Of a stretch of 64,000 nucleotides of DNA, positions 52,354 to 62,689 are shown piece after piece (positions within the stretch are counted from its first letter, which is position 1; the number at the start of each line of letters is the position of its first letter). The stretch is from Apium graveolens. Lineage: Eukaryota > Streptophyta > Magnoliopsida > Apiales > Apiaceae. The position numbers were made by a program, and so were the translations under genes. The notes beneath the pieces are model-generated. The model was not told where the DNA came from, made no database searches, and saw only the letters and a list, made by a program, of their open reading frames with translations. The DNA lies in NCBI RefSeq assembly GCF_009905375.1, contig NC_133655.1, positions 36,508,203 through 36,572,202 on the forward strand. The letters are read 5' to 3'.

Positions 52354-54807
52354 ATGGATAAGATGTTTGCTCGGTTTCAAGGTAGAAAAGCTTTGAGAAA
52401 AAATGATAATGTTGTAAATAGTGAGGTTGTTGATATTAGTGGTAGTTGCCTACGTAATAATAATGTAAATTATATTAACCTTGTTGATGATTATGATGAA
52501 AATGTTTATGTTAGTGAACATAGATTTGAAAATGAAGATTTGCATGAAAATAGTGAGTTTGTGCATGAGGGTAGGGATAAGAGTGTTGTTGGGGAAGAAG
52601 ATATTGTAATTCCTTTCTTGAGTCAAAATTTCCCTAATTTGGTAGCCGCCAAAAATATAATTAGGGCCTATGCTTTGAAAAATGGGTTTGCAATTAAAAT
52701 CCAAAATACACAAAGGCGTGTGGACAAAACAATATATGCCCGTACTTATGTTTGTAATTTAGCGGGAGAAAACCGCGATAAAGAACCCGTAGAGGATGAA
52801 GAAGTTTTGATAGGAAGTGTCGGTAGTGAGAAGAAGAAAAGGCGTAGAGATAAACTTCCTAGAAGTGGATGTAAGTTTAGGATCTATGTGATTAATAGGC
52901 GAAATACAAGGCATTGGGAGATAAAATCGTTGGAGTTAAATCACAATCACAATGTTGTGTCGCCTTCTAAGATAAATTTGATTAAAAGGGAGCGACATGT
53001 AACCGCCACCCAAAAGAATTTAATTAAGAGTTTACATGTTTCGGGTATTGCGCCTAGACAACAAATGAATATATTTGGAAAAATACATGGAGGAGAGGAG
53101 CAAGTAGGGTTTCATACCCAACACTTGAGAAATGTCGTGCGAGATTTTAGAAAAGATAATTTGGGTGTGAATGATGCGCAAGCGGGATTGGATTTGTTAC
53201 ATAGGTTAGAAGAGGAAAGTGGACGAATTTTTTTTATTCGGGCTCTAATTGATAAAGAAGGAAGATTGAAGTGTCTTTTATGGGTTGACCCCCGGTCGTT
53301 GTTGGCCTACAAAAATTTTGGTGATGTGGTTGCATTTGATACAACATATCGAACAAATAGGTATGCTATGCCGTTTGTGCCGTTCACCGGGGTGAATCAT
53401 CACTATCAATCGGTTCTCTTTGGTTTTGCACTAATGCGTGATGAATTGAAGACTACATTTGAGTGGGTTTTGGGTACTTGGTTAGAGGTCGTTGAAGGAA
53501 AAGCACCTTTGGCTATTATCACCGATCAAGATCAAGCGATGGCGGGGGCAATTCAATCTCAACTACCGAACACGACACATTTGTTGTGTTCGTGGCACAT
53601 TAGTAACAAATTTCCGGAGAAGCTCTCAACCTACTATGCAAAGGAGGAATTTAAAGGTGACTTCAACAATTGCATATATCACTCGTTGACCGAAGAAATT
53701 TTTGAGGATAGGTGGAAAACATTGATCTTGAAGTACAAGTTGGAGGATAATACATGGTTGCAAGGCTTGTATAAATTGAAACATAAGTGGATTGATGCTT
53801 ATACACGTAACATTTTTTCCGCGGGGCAAAAAACAACTTCAAGAAGCGAAGGAATGAATGCCTTTTTTGATGCTTATGTAGGGTCTTGCACGGGGTTGAA
53901 AGAATTTATCGAGGGTGCACAAAAAGTATTAGAAAGACAATTTATGCATGAGAAAGAAGAGGGTTATAATACACATCATAAAATTCGTTGCATGCGACTG
54001 AACACCGCCTTGGAGCAACATGCCGCTTCCATTTATACGAAAGAGATGTTTAAAAAATTTCAAGAGCAATTGGTTGAGGCCGCAAAGTACTTTGTGGAGA
54101 AGGATAGAGACCGTTCCTTAGAAGATGTGGAGGATACGTACTACAAATGTTATCGACCATTAATGGTTGAGTATAAGAGAACCACTTATCTCGTTACCTT
54201 CAACAAGTTGTCATTTCGGGGTTCTTGCATATGTAAAATGTTTGAGCATTCGGGCATGCCGTGTCGTCATATTATTGCAGTGTTGACAAAGAGGTGTGTT
54301 GCCGAATTACCCAAATATTTTATGAAACGGAGGTGGACTAGGGATGCCAATAGAGTTGATGGTGTGTTGCCATATCACATGCCCGAAGATGATGCCTCAT
54401 CCCATGATTTGACTCCAACGGAAAGATTTAATTACATGATTTTACTTACTATGGGGTTTAGTCATAGTTGCATGGCGTCGAAGGAACGTTATGAGTATGC
54501 CGTGAGAGTTATTAATTGAGAGACCAAAATTATTGAGAAAATGCCCGTTCATGGGGTGGAAGGTGTTGGAAGTGAATTTGATACCAAAATTTCTCAAGAA
54601 AGTGGATAGAAGTTGCATGAAACTATTCTTGAACCCGTTGTTTCAAAAACCAAAGGACGCAAAAAAGAGCACCGAATTAAAAGTCCCGTTGAGGAACTTG
54701 CAAAGAAAAAAAGGAAATGCGGACATTACAACATTGAGGGACATGATGCTAGAAAATGTTTAGTGAAATTGGAAGAATTGAGAAAAAGTCAAAGTGGCCA
54801 ATTGTAA
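52354..54807 (+). pseudogene. FAR1-type MULE transposase, tail cut off by stop codons
   Basis: Cuts and inserts Mutator DNA. The ATG at 52354 gives 721 residues to a TGA at 54517-54519. The N-terminal FAR1-type zinc-binding domain (about 90-200) has YALKNGFAIKI, a C, RSGCKF and the final HNH. The MULE transposase core has D329 (FDTTYRTN), D391 (TDQD) and E499 (SRSEGMNAFF), consistent with a DDE enzyme. A SWIM zinc finger follows with C625, C627, C637 and H639. After the TGA the same frame continues through a TAG at 54607-54609 to 54807, encoding the family's basic tail and a zinc knuckle. There, the second Cys of C-x2-C-x4-H-x4-C is Tyr (54727-54729). The core may still fold, but this copy has lost a normal tail. 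A 5' UTR intron (GT at 52318, AG near 52349) is possible. Confidence 0.92.
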
Positions 54808-54926
54808 TTCAAATTTTATATAACAATCTCTTATATATTGTTTTGTCGTCCTTTACACTTATATTGATTTTAGTAGTTCCACCTTATTTTGGTAACATGC
54901 ATTTGTTCTTGTTATATGTAGGTGAA

Positions 54927-55643
54927 ATGACCAATACTTCGGATGGCGAGTCGGTATCTCACGTGAGCAACACATTCTCAGACTCGAACTCTGAATTCGA
55001 GGATTGTATGTCACCAACATTTAGCGAGTTGGATGTAATCGCTAGTGAATGGAGCGAGGAACTAGCACGGTTAAACGAAGGACCTCCCCTAGTGGAGGAA
55101 GAAGACCCGAAGTTGCACCCTCTAGAAGAAGAGGCATACCGTTTAAGGGTTTGGGCCGAAGCATGTCACTGGTTAACCCTTCCTTGCATGCTTGTAAGAG
55201 TTTGGAGTAATGAACCCCCTTACTTTCTCCCGTTTTTGAACTTGGGTAAGGACTCCCCCGATGGCCCTTGGAGACTGTCCGAATGGGATGGCGGTAAAAT
55301 TGTGGAATGTGATAGGATCGCGGACATACGTAAGTTGAAGCCTCGTGAGGGTGCCACCCGAGACCAAGTACGCATTGATCACGTCAAGGGTTAGGTGTCC
55401 AACTTACGTGATGACGATACCACCGCATGGGCTTGGAGGCATGCACCATGGTGCAAATTCACTCTCTACGACGGGTCAAGCACTATTCCCGTCACAATAT
55501 GGAATGATCACGAGATCCATAGAGAAGTCACTGAAGGTGTGCTCCTCAAAGGATGTGTTGTTGTGCTCTATTGGGTTACATGCATTGTCAGGGCCGACGC
55601 CCCCCGGGGTCTCAACGCACCGACTATCGGGCGACTTCTCTAA
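54927..55643 (+). pseudogene. MULE passenger ORF of unknown family, one stop codon
   Basis: I do not recognise this gene. The ATG at 54927 follows a possible splice acceptor (TATGTAG). The frame runs 238 codons with one TAG at 55392-55394. The first third is acidic (Ser/Glu/Asp-rich), followed by WAEACHWLTLPCMLVRVW and a Trp-rich middle. The last part, FTLYDGSSTIPVTIWND and then GVLLKGCVVVLYWVTCIV, alternates hydrophobic strands in a way that recalls an OB-fold such as those of RPA-like DNA-binding proteins; this is only a structural guess. It lies about 120 bp after the transposase tail in the same direction, so it could share its transcript, and converges on the minus-strand unit. Its presence inside the TIRs makes it part of the element. 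Confidence 0.55.
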
Positions 55644-56075
55644 CTTTTTAGAGATATTTAGTTAGTTAGGGTAGCTCGTACGAGAATTCCCTTTATTTAA
55701 GTATTTTTTTATTTCGATGTAATTTTATCAAACTAGACAAGTTAAGCACTTATTTGGATTTGAATTGCGACAATTATGTAATTTCTAATTTGTCATTGAT
55801 CCATTACTTGAAAACTTATTATGTCGAAATACAACTCTTTCAATGTGATATGAAATAGAATGCAACTTTATTTTGTAATATTTATGCTTGTCATGCATGG
55901 AAATTTACATGCAAAGTTGGCAAAATGACCATATGCTGATCAATATAGTCAAGTAATTCTTAAATTTTGGAAGTCATAAGAAACGATATTCTAATCAACA
56001 TTTTATTGCATAATCCAGTTCATATAGTTGAAATACATCATTATTTTACAGATTTCACATAAAATAGGGGATAAA
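55644..56075. other. Spacer inside the MULE, 3' of the plus-strand ORFs
   Basis: AT-rich, no gene. Probably holds 3' UTR sequence of the plus-strand genes. Confidence 0.5.
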
Positions 56076-56177
56076 ATTTCCAGAATCTTTCTGTCCTTTC
56101 CGCGGAAAATAACCGCGGAAAGCATTAATCAATCCGCGCTTATTTTCCGCGGAAAGAACAGAAAGATTTTTGGAAAT
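56076..56177. repeat. CCGCGG-rich hairpin between convergent MULE genes
   Basis: Arms about 56076-56119 and 56133-56177 are nearly complementary over roughly 44 bases; each has TTCCGCGGAA (56098-56107 and 56145-56154) and the ATCTTTCTG flank. The same palindrome occurs in both TIRs. Confidence 0.9.
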
Positions 56178-56634
56178 GTTCCTTCTGGAAAGGCACATCC
56201 CACCTGTTTTACAGGATACCAACCAACCCAGCAACAGTCTATGCACAATCAAACAACAGCAACCTGTAAAATATAAAAAAAAAATTCGCCAAATTTAGGC
56301 ACCCCTCCAAATATGGGCCAAATCGCCAAAAAATTACAAAACCTCAAATTTTGAAATTTCTCCAAACCTTTTAAAATTTGCACACAACTGTATGGGGGCC
56401 TTTATATATACAAATCAATAAAAAAAGAAACAAAAAACTAAAAAGGGGACGGGAAAGGGACCCGGTCGATAAACGACCGATAAACGACCGATAAACGAAA
56501 CAAGTGTCAATTGTCACTAAACCAAATAAAGGGGACGCGATGATATTCAAATGTAACGAAACACGTTCAACTACACTACACAAGCATAAGATTAAGTCAC
56601 AAGTTCAACTAAACTACACAACTAGACGAATGAC
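56178..56634. other. Spacer inside the MULE, 3' of the ULP1 gene
   Basis: No coding region. Includes a short tandem of CGATAAACGACCGATAAACG near 56465-56500. Probably the 3' UTR of the minus-strand unit. Confidence 0.5.
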
Positions 56635-57961
56635 CTAACTACTACTTTTTACGGCTACCCTCTCCATCCTTTGCCTCATGCGATGTGTTGGTATGGGTTT
56701 AGCCATCCCTCTTTGAAGCTCCTTCGCAATCCTATAACGAAAGATCTCCACGTCCGAGGCATCCCAACGCACTTTAGCCAGGTCATATCCCTGCAAGGTG
56801 TAGTCCATATATTTGCACACATACACACCGCAATCTGAGTAGTTATCTTGTTTAGGCATTGCATCCCAAACATGAACTAAATGCTCTTCATCTGGGACAT
56901 TTCTATTCTTGCCAACATAACGAAGCATTCCTCCAACAACTCCAACCTAACACACAACAAAAAACAACATTAGTTCACGTAGGCAATAAGGAAAGATTTA
57001 GAAATTACAATATAAGGTATCGTCGAGGAACTATTACCACGCACTCTTCCTGTTCGGGATATTGAGCGTTGAAGTGCATAGGATCAAGTACCATCACGCC
57101 CCATTCCTTCACAGAAAATACCATGAGAATCCAATGGTTCTGGTTCACGTTCGCAGGAAGAAATATGTAGTCCACTTGGTTAATTGGTGGGCCTACCCCA
57201 CAACTCGCCCAATTAACAAAGAAATGCATGGTCCTCGCAGAATAGGGACGTGAGTAGTCCACTTTTTTCGCCAACTCCATAAAAAGTGGATCCATGAAGT
57301 AGTATGAAGGCATTCTCGGATACACCCCCGCAGCAGCTATGGCCTCCTCACGATCACGCAACAACCACTGCAAGAAACATGTTATACGATAAATGAAACA
57401 AAAAGAAAAACATAAATGAAAGAAGGTCAAAGATTATACCATGTAGGCATATATGATCCTATCATCTAGCCATCCTTTGGGTTCCAAACTCTGCATAACA
57501 CTTGTGTTCAAGGTCCACTTAAGATCGTGTTTAATAGGACCACTCCCGGGAAAACCACCCCATCCCCAATCCCTCCTAATAGCGTTCATCCTCTCCCACT
57601 TTAGTCTCTTATTTATATCCCATTTCTCTTCCACAGGGCGGCGGATATCCATCTTCTCAGTCCTGGAAGACGAGCCTGCTGCAAATATAGATGCCTGTGT
57701 CAGGGCCTGTGACACCTGCTGAGACGGCTGTGTCATGTCAATTACATCGGCCTCTCGAGTCTCTCCAACTTTAGGCCTCAGCGCCTCGGGAGAAAGATAA
57801 ACATGCTGGAACACTGGAGCCATATATGCCGGACCTCTAAAATCCTGCATGAATCTACAGTACGGCTCAAGAAACATAGGGGCAATCCTCCCAAACTCCT
57901 GCTCATACTCAGGGGGAATGCTACTATCCATAGCTTGCAGACATGCCAACCCCTTCTGTAT
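56635..57961 (-). CDS. ULP1/C48 cysteine protease exons of the MULE
   Basis: ULP1 (family C48) proteases cleave SUMO-type modifiers; copies captured by plant MULEs are well known. Exons complement(57440-57961), complement(57038-57367) and complement(56635-56946) join by GT-AG introns in phase 0, ending at TAG 56635-56637. The first exon includes a basic linker and GWLDDRIIYAYM, typical of the start of the protease fold. The catalytic set is present: His in NQNHWILMVF (57134-57136), Asp in VMVLDPM (57083-57085), Gln in MPKQDNYSDCG (56848-56850) and Cys in the same motif (56830-56832). No stops are seen here. The unit continues upstream by a 99-bp intron (57962-58060) into the PMD region, so this is probably the C-terminal part of a longer protein. 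Whether this copy is made is doubtful because the PMD part is broken. Confidence 0.85.
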
Positions 57962-58060
57962 CTGCAAAAAACATTTGTGGCATATAATTAGATGTTACTA
58001 TAATGCAAAGGAGGAAACAATTCTACAAAATATCGGGGAAACAATTATTAACAAACTTAC

Positions 58061-59723
58061 AAGGTCAAATGCCTGGGAGTTGTTAACAACTCCCGGGTGC
58101 TGTACTGTGGCTCTGGCAATGGCTGTGGCTTCCCAACACGCATCCGTGCAATGCCCGAGTACCACTGCATGTAGCCTGTGTCATCCACTGCGTCTGGCTG
58201 ATGAGCAACTACAACCTCGGGGTGCTGACTAAAATAGGTTCACTCACCAATCTCAGCAAACCATATACCTCGCCAGTCATAGGGATTAAACGGAATCATA
58301 GGCTTCCTATACTCTGTCATATTAACAAGTGACCGTGGGATACCCTGTCTGAACCCGAACTGTCTCATCACCCTGTCTGAATGCTGATACTCTACAATAT
58401 CATAGCATAGCACTGGAATCCTGGCAAGACCAAAGTAATGAGCCTCCCAATCCTCAGCCGATATGTCATGATCCCCATTTGAATCCTCATCCACCTCGTG
58501 AAAGTGGGCATATGGCGTCCAATACACAATATCAGCTGCTACTCCATCAAACTCGCCTCTATAATGTGGCAAACTATGATGAGGCGCCAATCTACTATCA
58601 CGCCTACCTATAGCCCATTTTCTCTTAAAAATAATCCCAGTCCCGGGAACATCCTCATCCATAGGATCATCAGGAACAACATCAGCCTGCACCTTACCCT
58701 TCCCTCCCCTTCCCCTACCCTTACCCCTAACCTCCTTCACCTCCGTCACCATCTTCCCCCTAACCTCCTTCCCCTGTTTCCCTTTCACCTCCTTCCCCTT
58801 CTTCCCCTTCTTCCCCTTAGGCTCCTCCACCACCTCCGCCTCCTCCTCCTCCTCCTCCTCCTCCTCCTCAGCTACCACCTCATCTACCGGCCTAGCCCAA
58901 AACTCAGCTACTGGATATGAATCCCTGATAGGATCAGGAAGAGGTCTCCCAATCAAGAACCGTTAATATGCCCACAACTGCAACAACCACGTACAACAGG
59001 CAATCCTCTTGGCCCCTTTCTGTGCTGCATGCTTGAGCCCCTATATAGATATGAAAGAACCGCAGAACCCCAAGACCAACTCTGCACACCCGTAAGATAG
59101 CAGATGTGTCCAATGTACTTCGGGTGCACCACATTCCTACTACTGGTAGGAAATAGAACAGAACCAACGACCATGAGCAGGTATGCCTGTGTGTGGATAG
59201 CAATCCTCCTCGGATCAGGACCCGGATCAGCCCTCCCATATCTCTGATACAACCAAGTGTACTTTATGCCGGCTCTGGCCCATCCCGCTTTCACCTCCTC
59301 CTCATCCAACGGCTCAAACCACTGTCTCGAAAAATATGCCAAACCACTGTCCAGACCGTCTCCAACTAACGCATGACTAACAACCGGTAAACCCAAAATA
59401 TAGCCAACATCCTCCAAAGTCACTGTCATTTCCCCCTGTCTCATGAAGAAGGTGTTGGTCTCGGGACGCCACCTCTCCATAAGTGTCGTGACAAGCCTTG
59501 CATCATTCTGCAAAACCACACCCGGATTTGCAAACACACCAAAACCAATGCTATGCAACAAGTCCTTTTATGCATCAGATAAAACCCACCTACGCATGTT
59601 CCTGTTCCCACAATAACACTCCAAAGGACCCCGCTCATGTCCCTCCCAAACATCCGAACTCACATGATAGGAGTTATCAAAGATAATGTCAAGACTAACT
59701 GGACCCGACAATATGTTATCCAT
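58061..59723 (-). pseudogene. Plant mobile domain (PMD) region, fused upstream of ULP1, broken
   Basis: PMD proteins (MAIL1/MAIN relatives) are found in plant genomes and transposons. From the ATG at 59721-59723 the frame shows the PMD landmarks RWRPETNTFFMRQGEMTVTL, then EDVGYILGLPV, HTQAYLLMVVGSVLFP and GSAVLSYLYRG. After a shift near 59040 come WLLQLWAY and RFLIGRPLP. Then follows an inserted run of Glu and a Lys/Gly-rich stretch (58700-58880), VMRQFGFRQGIP, HPEVVV, GYMQWYSGIAR. Lesions: TAA 59568-59570, shift near 59040, TAA 58963-58965, TGA 58240-58242, and a shift near 58100. The last exon ends at 58061 (QAFDL then GTAAG) and splices in phase to the ULP1 exon (IQKGL). Function of this copy is lost; intact relatives may exist. 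Confidence 0.85.
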
Positions 59724-60649
59724 CCTGAAACAATAAACACACAATTTAACGTTAGTTACTTCCACATTTAACAAAATTTAGGCCTTGTTAATTCAAATCT
59801 CAACCAACACATATCAATCAATCAACAACATTACGAAATCAAGATATTCTCAGAAATACGACACAACCACAATCAACAACATTGAACAAAACGCAACCAA
59901 GACATTCTCACGTTACATATTCCTACACAACCACAACCATCAACATTCGACAAAACGCAACCATTATGATTAACTAATCACGATCAAGTAGAAACAATCA
60001 TCACCGTTAACGTAGAATACGCACAAATCGGAATACGCACAAATACGCACAAAAACTGGAAAAGGACCCAAATACGTGTTTGAAAGTAAATTAAAATTCG
60101 GTTATTACACGCCTCGAAAAACACCTCAAAAATGAAACACACATACATCTATTTCTTCGTCCTTTCTGTTCCATTCACATTTAGATAACTACTTTTTCTT
60201 ACAACATCTGCATTTCAGGATTCTCTAGCATTCCTACTGCTGTAAGGCTCTTTAATTCTCTTTTTTTTTCCTGAATTTTACGTTTCTTGTATCATCATAT
60301 ATGGTTGCTGATATATTCATGGTTTGATATCATAATATATGGTTTCAAAGATAAGTCTTTGAAATTCAATTTTACATTGTTTGTGTATATTGGAACCAAC
60401 TGCTTAACCAATTTGACATACTAATACATGACCCAATATCAATTCAATCAATTCAATTTCAAAACCCTAACCCTAAGAACATACTAATACAAAGAACAAT
60501 CGAGAGAATCGAACCTTTGGGTAGAAAACGGTTGTTGGTTGGTTGTTGTTTCGGTTAAAATCGCCAGAAAATTGCCAGAGAAGGAGGAAATCGAATGTGT
60601 TTGTGTATATAACTGATGGAGAAGAAAGTCGGGTGGTTATAAGTTTCTG
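59724..60649. other. 5' region of the PMD-ULP1 unit, inside the MULE
   Basis: AT-rich with repeated CACAACCACAATCAACA-type motifs (59860-59960) and a short AACCCTAACCCTAAG near 60463. Likely promoter and 5' UTR with a possible intron; no coding seen. Confidence 0.45.
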
Positions 60650-60848
60650 CACATTCCGCTAATATTATCCGCGGAACGGAAATATGTTCCGCGGAAAAAA
60701 GCGCATAAAGGGTAGCATTCCGCGGAAAAAAAGCGCGGACCGACCAATTTTTTTTTTAATCCTGGCCGGTGGATTCACGATCCAACGGCCAGAAGATAAT
60801 GTGTTGGTTAAGGGTTCCCTGACACATGATTGTTGGGGAACATGACCC
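60650..60848 (-). repeat. Right terminal inverted repeat of the MULE
   Basis: Complement of 51991-52190 with few differences. CCGCGG palindromes at about 60667-60676, 60687-60696 and 60718-60727. Confidence 0.9.
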
Positions 60849-60857
60849 TTATTTCAT

Positions 60858-61246
60858 TCATCAATCATCATCTCATTTTAATTCCCAGCAAGAACCCTAG
60901 ATCTTTATAGATAAGAGAACGGAAGAAACCGTAAAAGGCAGAGGGCAAAAAATGTTGCCACCAGAAGAAGGTTACCTACATTCATCAGAGCTCTGCCACC
61001 GCCCACCAGGCACCAAGGGCAACTCGACCACATGACTAATTACAAGTGTAGTATACAACAATGGAAGAAACTGATCTTACATGGTTTTTGGATTCGTTAG
61101 AAGTTCAGCAAGGGATTACCAATATACACTGATGTAAAAACAAGGCATTAAAATTTTCCGTACATCTTTCACACAAACTGAGTTTTCGCGGGATAGTTAG
61201 AACAACAAACCATTTGCAATGTGACAAGCAAAATAAGCCTGCAAAG
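60858..61246 (-). other. Probable 3' UTR of the coiled-coil gene
   Basis: Lies between the MULE target site and the stop codon at 61247-61249. No coding region. The MULE therefore inserted within or just beyond this gene's 3' end. Confidence 0.4.
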
Positions 61247-61421
61247 CTAGATGTTGGAAGCGCTTAGGGCCATTACTTTGCATTGTTCATTCATGGCCAA
61301 CAGCTGGGCCTCTTTTTTGTCCAGAAGAGCACTCAATTTCACATTCTCCTCCATAAGCTTTTGTATTTCAGTCTCTTTCTGCACCTTCTCACACTCTAAT
61401 TGTGTTGTTTTAGCAACTAAC
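61247..61421 (-). CDS. Last coding exon of a coiled-coil protein
   Basis: A 175-base exon with a clean acceptor (TTTGGAGCAG before GTTAGTTGC) and stop TAG at 61247-61249. It encodes about 57 residues: Glu, Lys, Gln and Leu in a heptad pattern (ECEKVQKETEIQKLMEENVK, then LLDKKEAQLLAMNEQ), finishing CKVMALSASNI. It is the C-terminal end of a coiled coil; the protein family is not identified. Upstream exons were not found in 61422-64000 and must lie further away or be missing. Confidence 0.6.
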
Positions 61422-62689
61422 CTGCTCCAAATTAAAGTTTAAGATATTATAGAATATTAACAAGTACTGTGAGAGCAAGAACTCGGCATTTCTTACTTAA
61501 TGCAGGACAATTTGCAAAATGATTTTTACCAATACGCAAACTTCATATTGTTTAAAAGACAGAAAATTTGAAGCCAGTAAATTAAAGTTGAAGAGCACGG
61601 TGATTAGGCTGAACAAAAGATCATTAGAAGAAAGATGCAACACCCATTAGCTATCCTGTTAACAAAAAGGTGGATCACAAGTCGTACTAATCTTTGTATG
61701 TGATGTATCATTCTGCGTGGGTCTTTGTAGAGAGAAAAATTAACCATATATAGCATTAGCGGCTAATAGCTTTTGCCTTGGCCCATGGCAACCCATACAT
61801 GAAAAGACAAGAAAAATAAACTGTTCGGAAAAATCTCGGCTAAAATAACGCAAAGATTTTACTGTTATTATACCAGAACGCAGATTTTGCAACACAAATT
61901 TTAAACACGAGGAAAGGGTTTACATTTAAAAAATCGTAGGTGTTAGTCGTGAGTTGTTACCAATATCTGCACTAACCTCCGACTTGGGGATGTTTCTACT
62001 GTGTACATTGACACCAATCATCTATTGGTGCTTGTAACCAGTTTATGACTCGGCTAGATAAGATATTAAGTTCGACTACTTCAAAAGGCTTGGAAGTCCG
62101 AAAATAACAGAAATCGGGGCCAACTGCCAAGTCAATTATAATAAACTACTTACACGCGAAACGAATATGGAAACCTCCTATAGGTCATCGTGCAATCTAA
62201 GTAGGCAATTACATAAACATCATTAGCAGTATATAGAATACAAAACTACCATTAGATAGTGCACACTGTCTAGAAAAGAAAGACATATCGCATTAGTCAA
62301 TGTTCAAGGAGCTATATATCATAACATGTACCGGTTCTTTTGAAGCTTAAAATTTGATAAGATGCATCAAGCTGTTTATATTTCAAAGAAGATTGTCAAA
62401 AAAGAACAGCTAAACCTAAACAGAGTCGTAGGTCTCTCTCTGTATGTGTGTGTGTGAATAGTAAATTCCTCCACTAAACAATTCAAAACAGAAAAAATTA
62501 TCCCATATGGTAATTAAGCACTAATTAAAAAACAATGTTTTCCAATGCTGACAAAAAAGCTACTAGTCTTTAAGATTAACCTGAAAAACATATTTCTTAT
62601 GTTTTGACAGTAAATGTGAGTGAGGATGAAGAAAAAGTTAGAAGACAATAGATGGATATTGTGTGGAGAAGAATAAACCCAGTGAAAGG
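61422..62689. other. Probable intron of the coiled-coil gene
   Basis: AT-rich. No further exon of the coiled-coil gene recognised. Confidence 0.4.

Larger units (their letters stand above)
51991..60848. mobile_element. Complete Mutator-like element (MULE) with passenger genes
   Basis: Bounded by a perfect 9-bp direct repeat TTATTTCAT (51982-51990 and 60849-60857), the length typical of Mutator insertions. Terminal inverted repeats of about 200 bp start GGGTC and share AACAATCATGTGTCAGG-like sequence, the CGTTGGATCGTGAAT block, an A/T run and CCGCGG palindromes, down to GATAATATTAGCGGAA. The plus strand carries the transposase and a second ORF. The minus strand carries a convergent PMD-ULP1 unit. 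The perfect duplication suggests a fairly recent insertion, while the stop codons show this copy's genes are at least partly dead. Confidence 0.95.

Noticed and set aside
58498..58920. Plus-strand Leu/Pro-rich reading frame
   Set aside because: It is the complement of the Glu/Lys/Gly-rich PMD region and has no features of its own.
60463..60478. A telomere-like AACCCTAACCCTAAG motif
   Set aside because: Only about two units, so chance or a common promoter-type motif.
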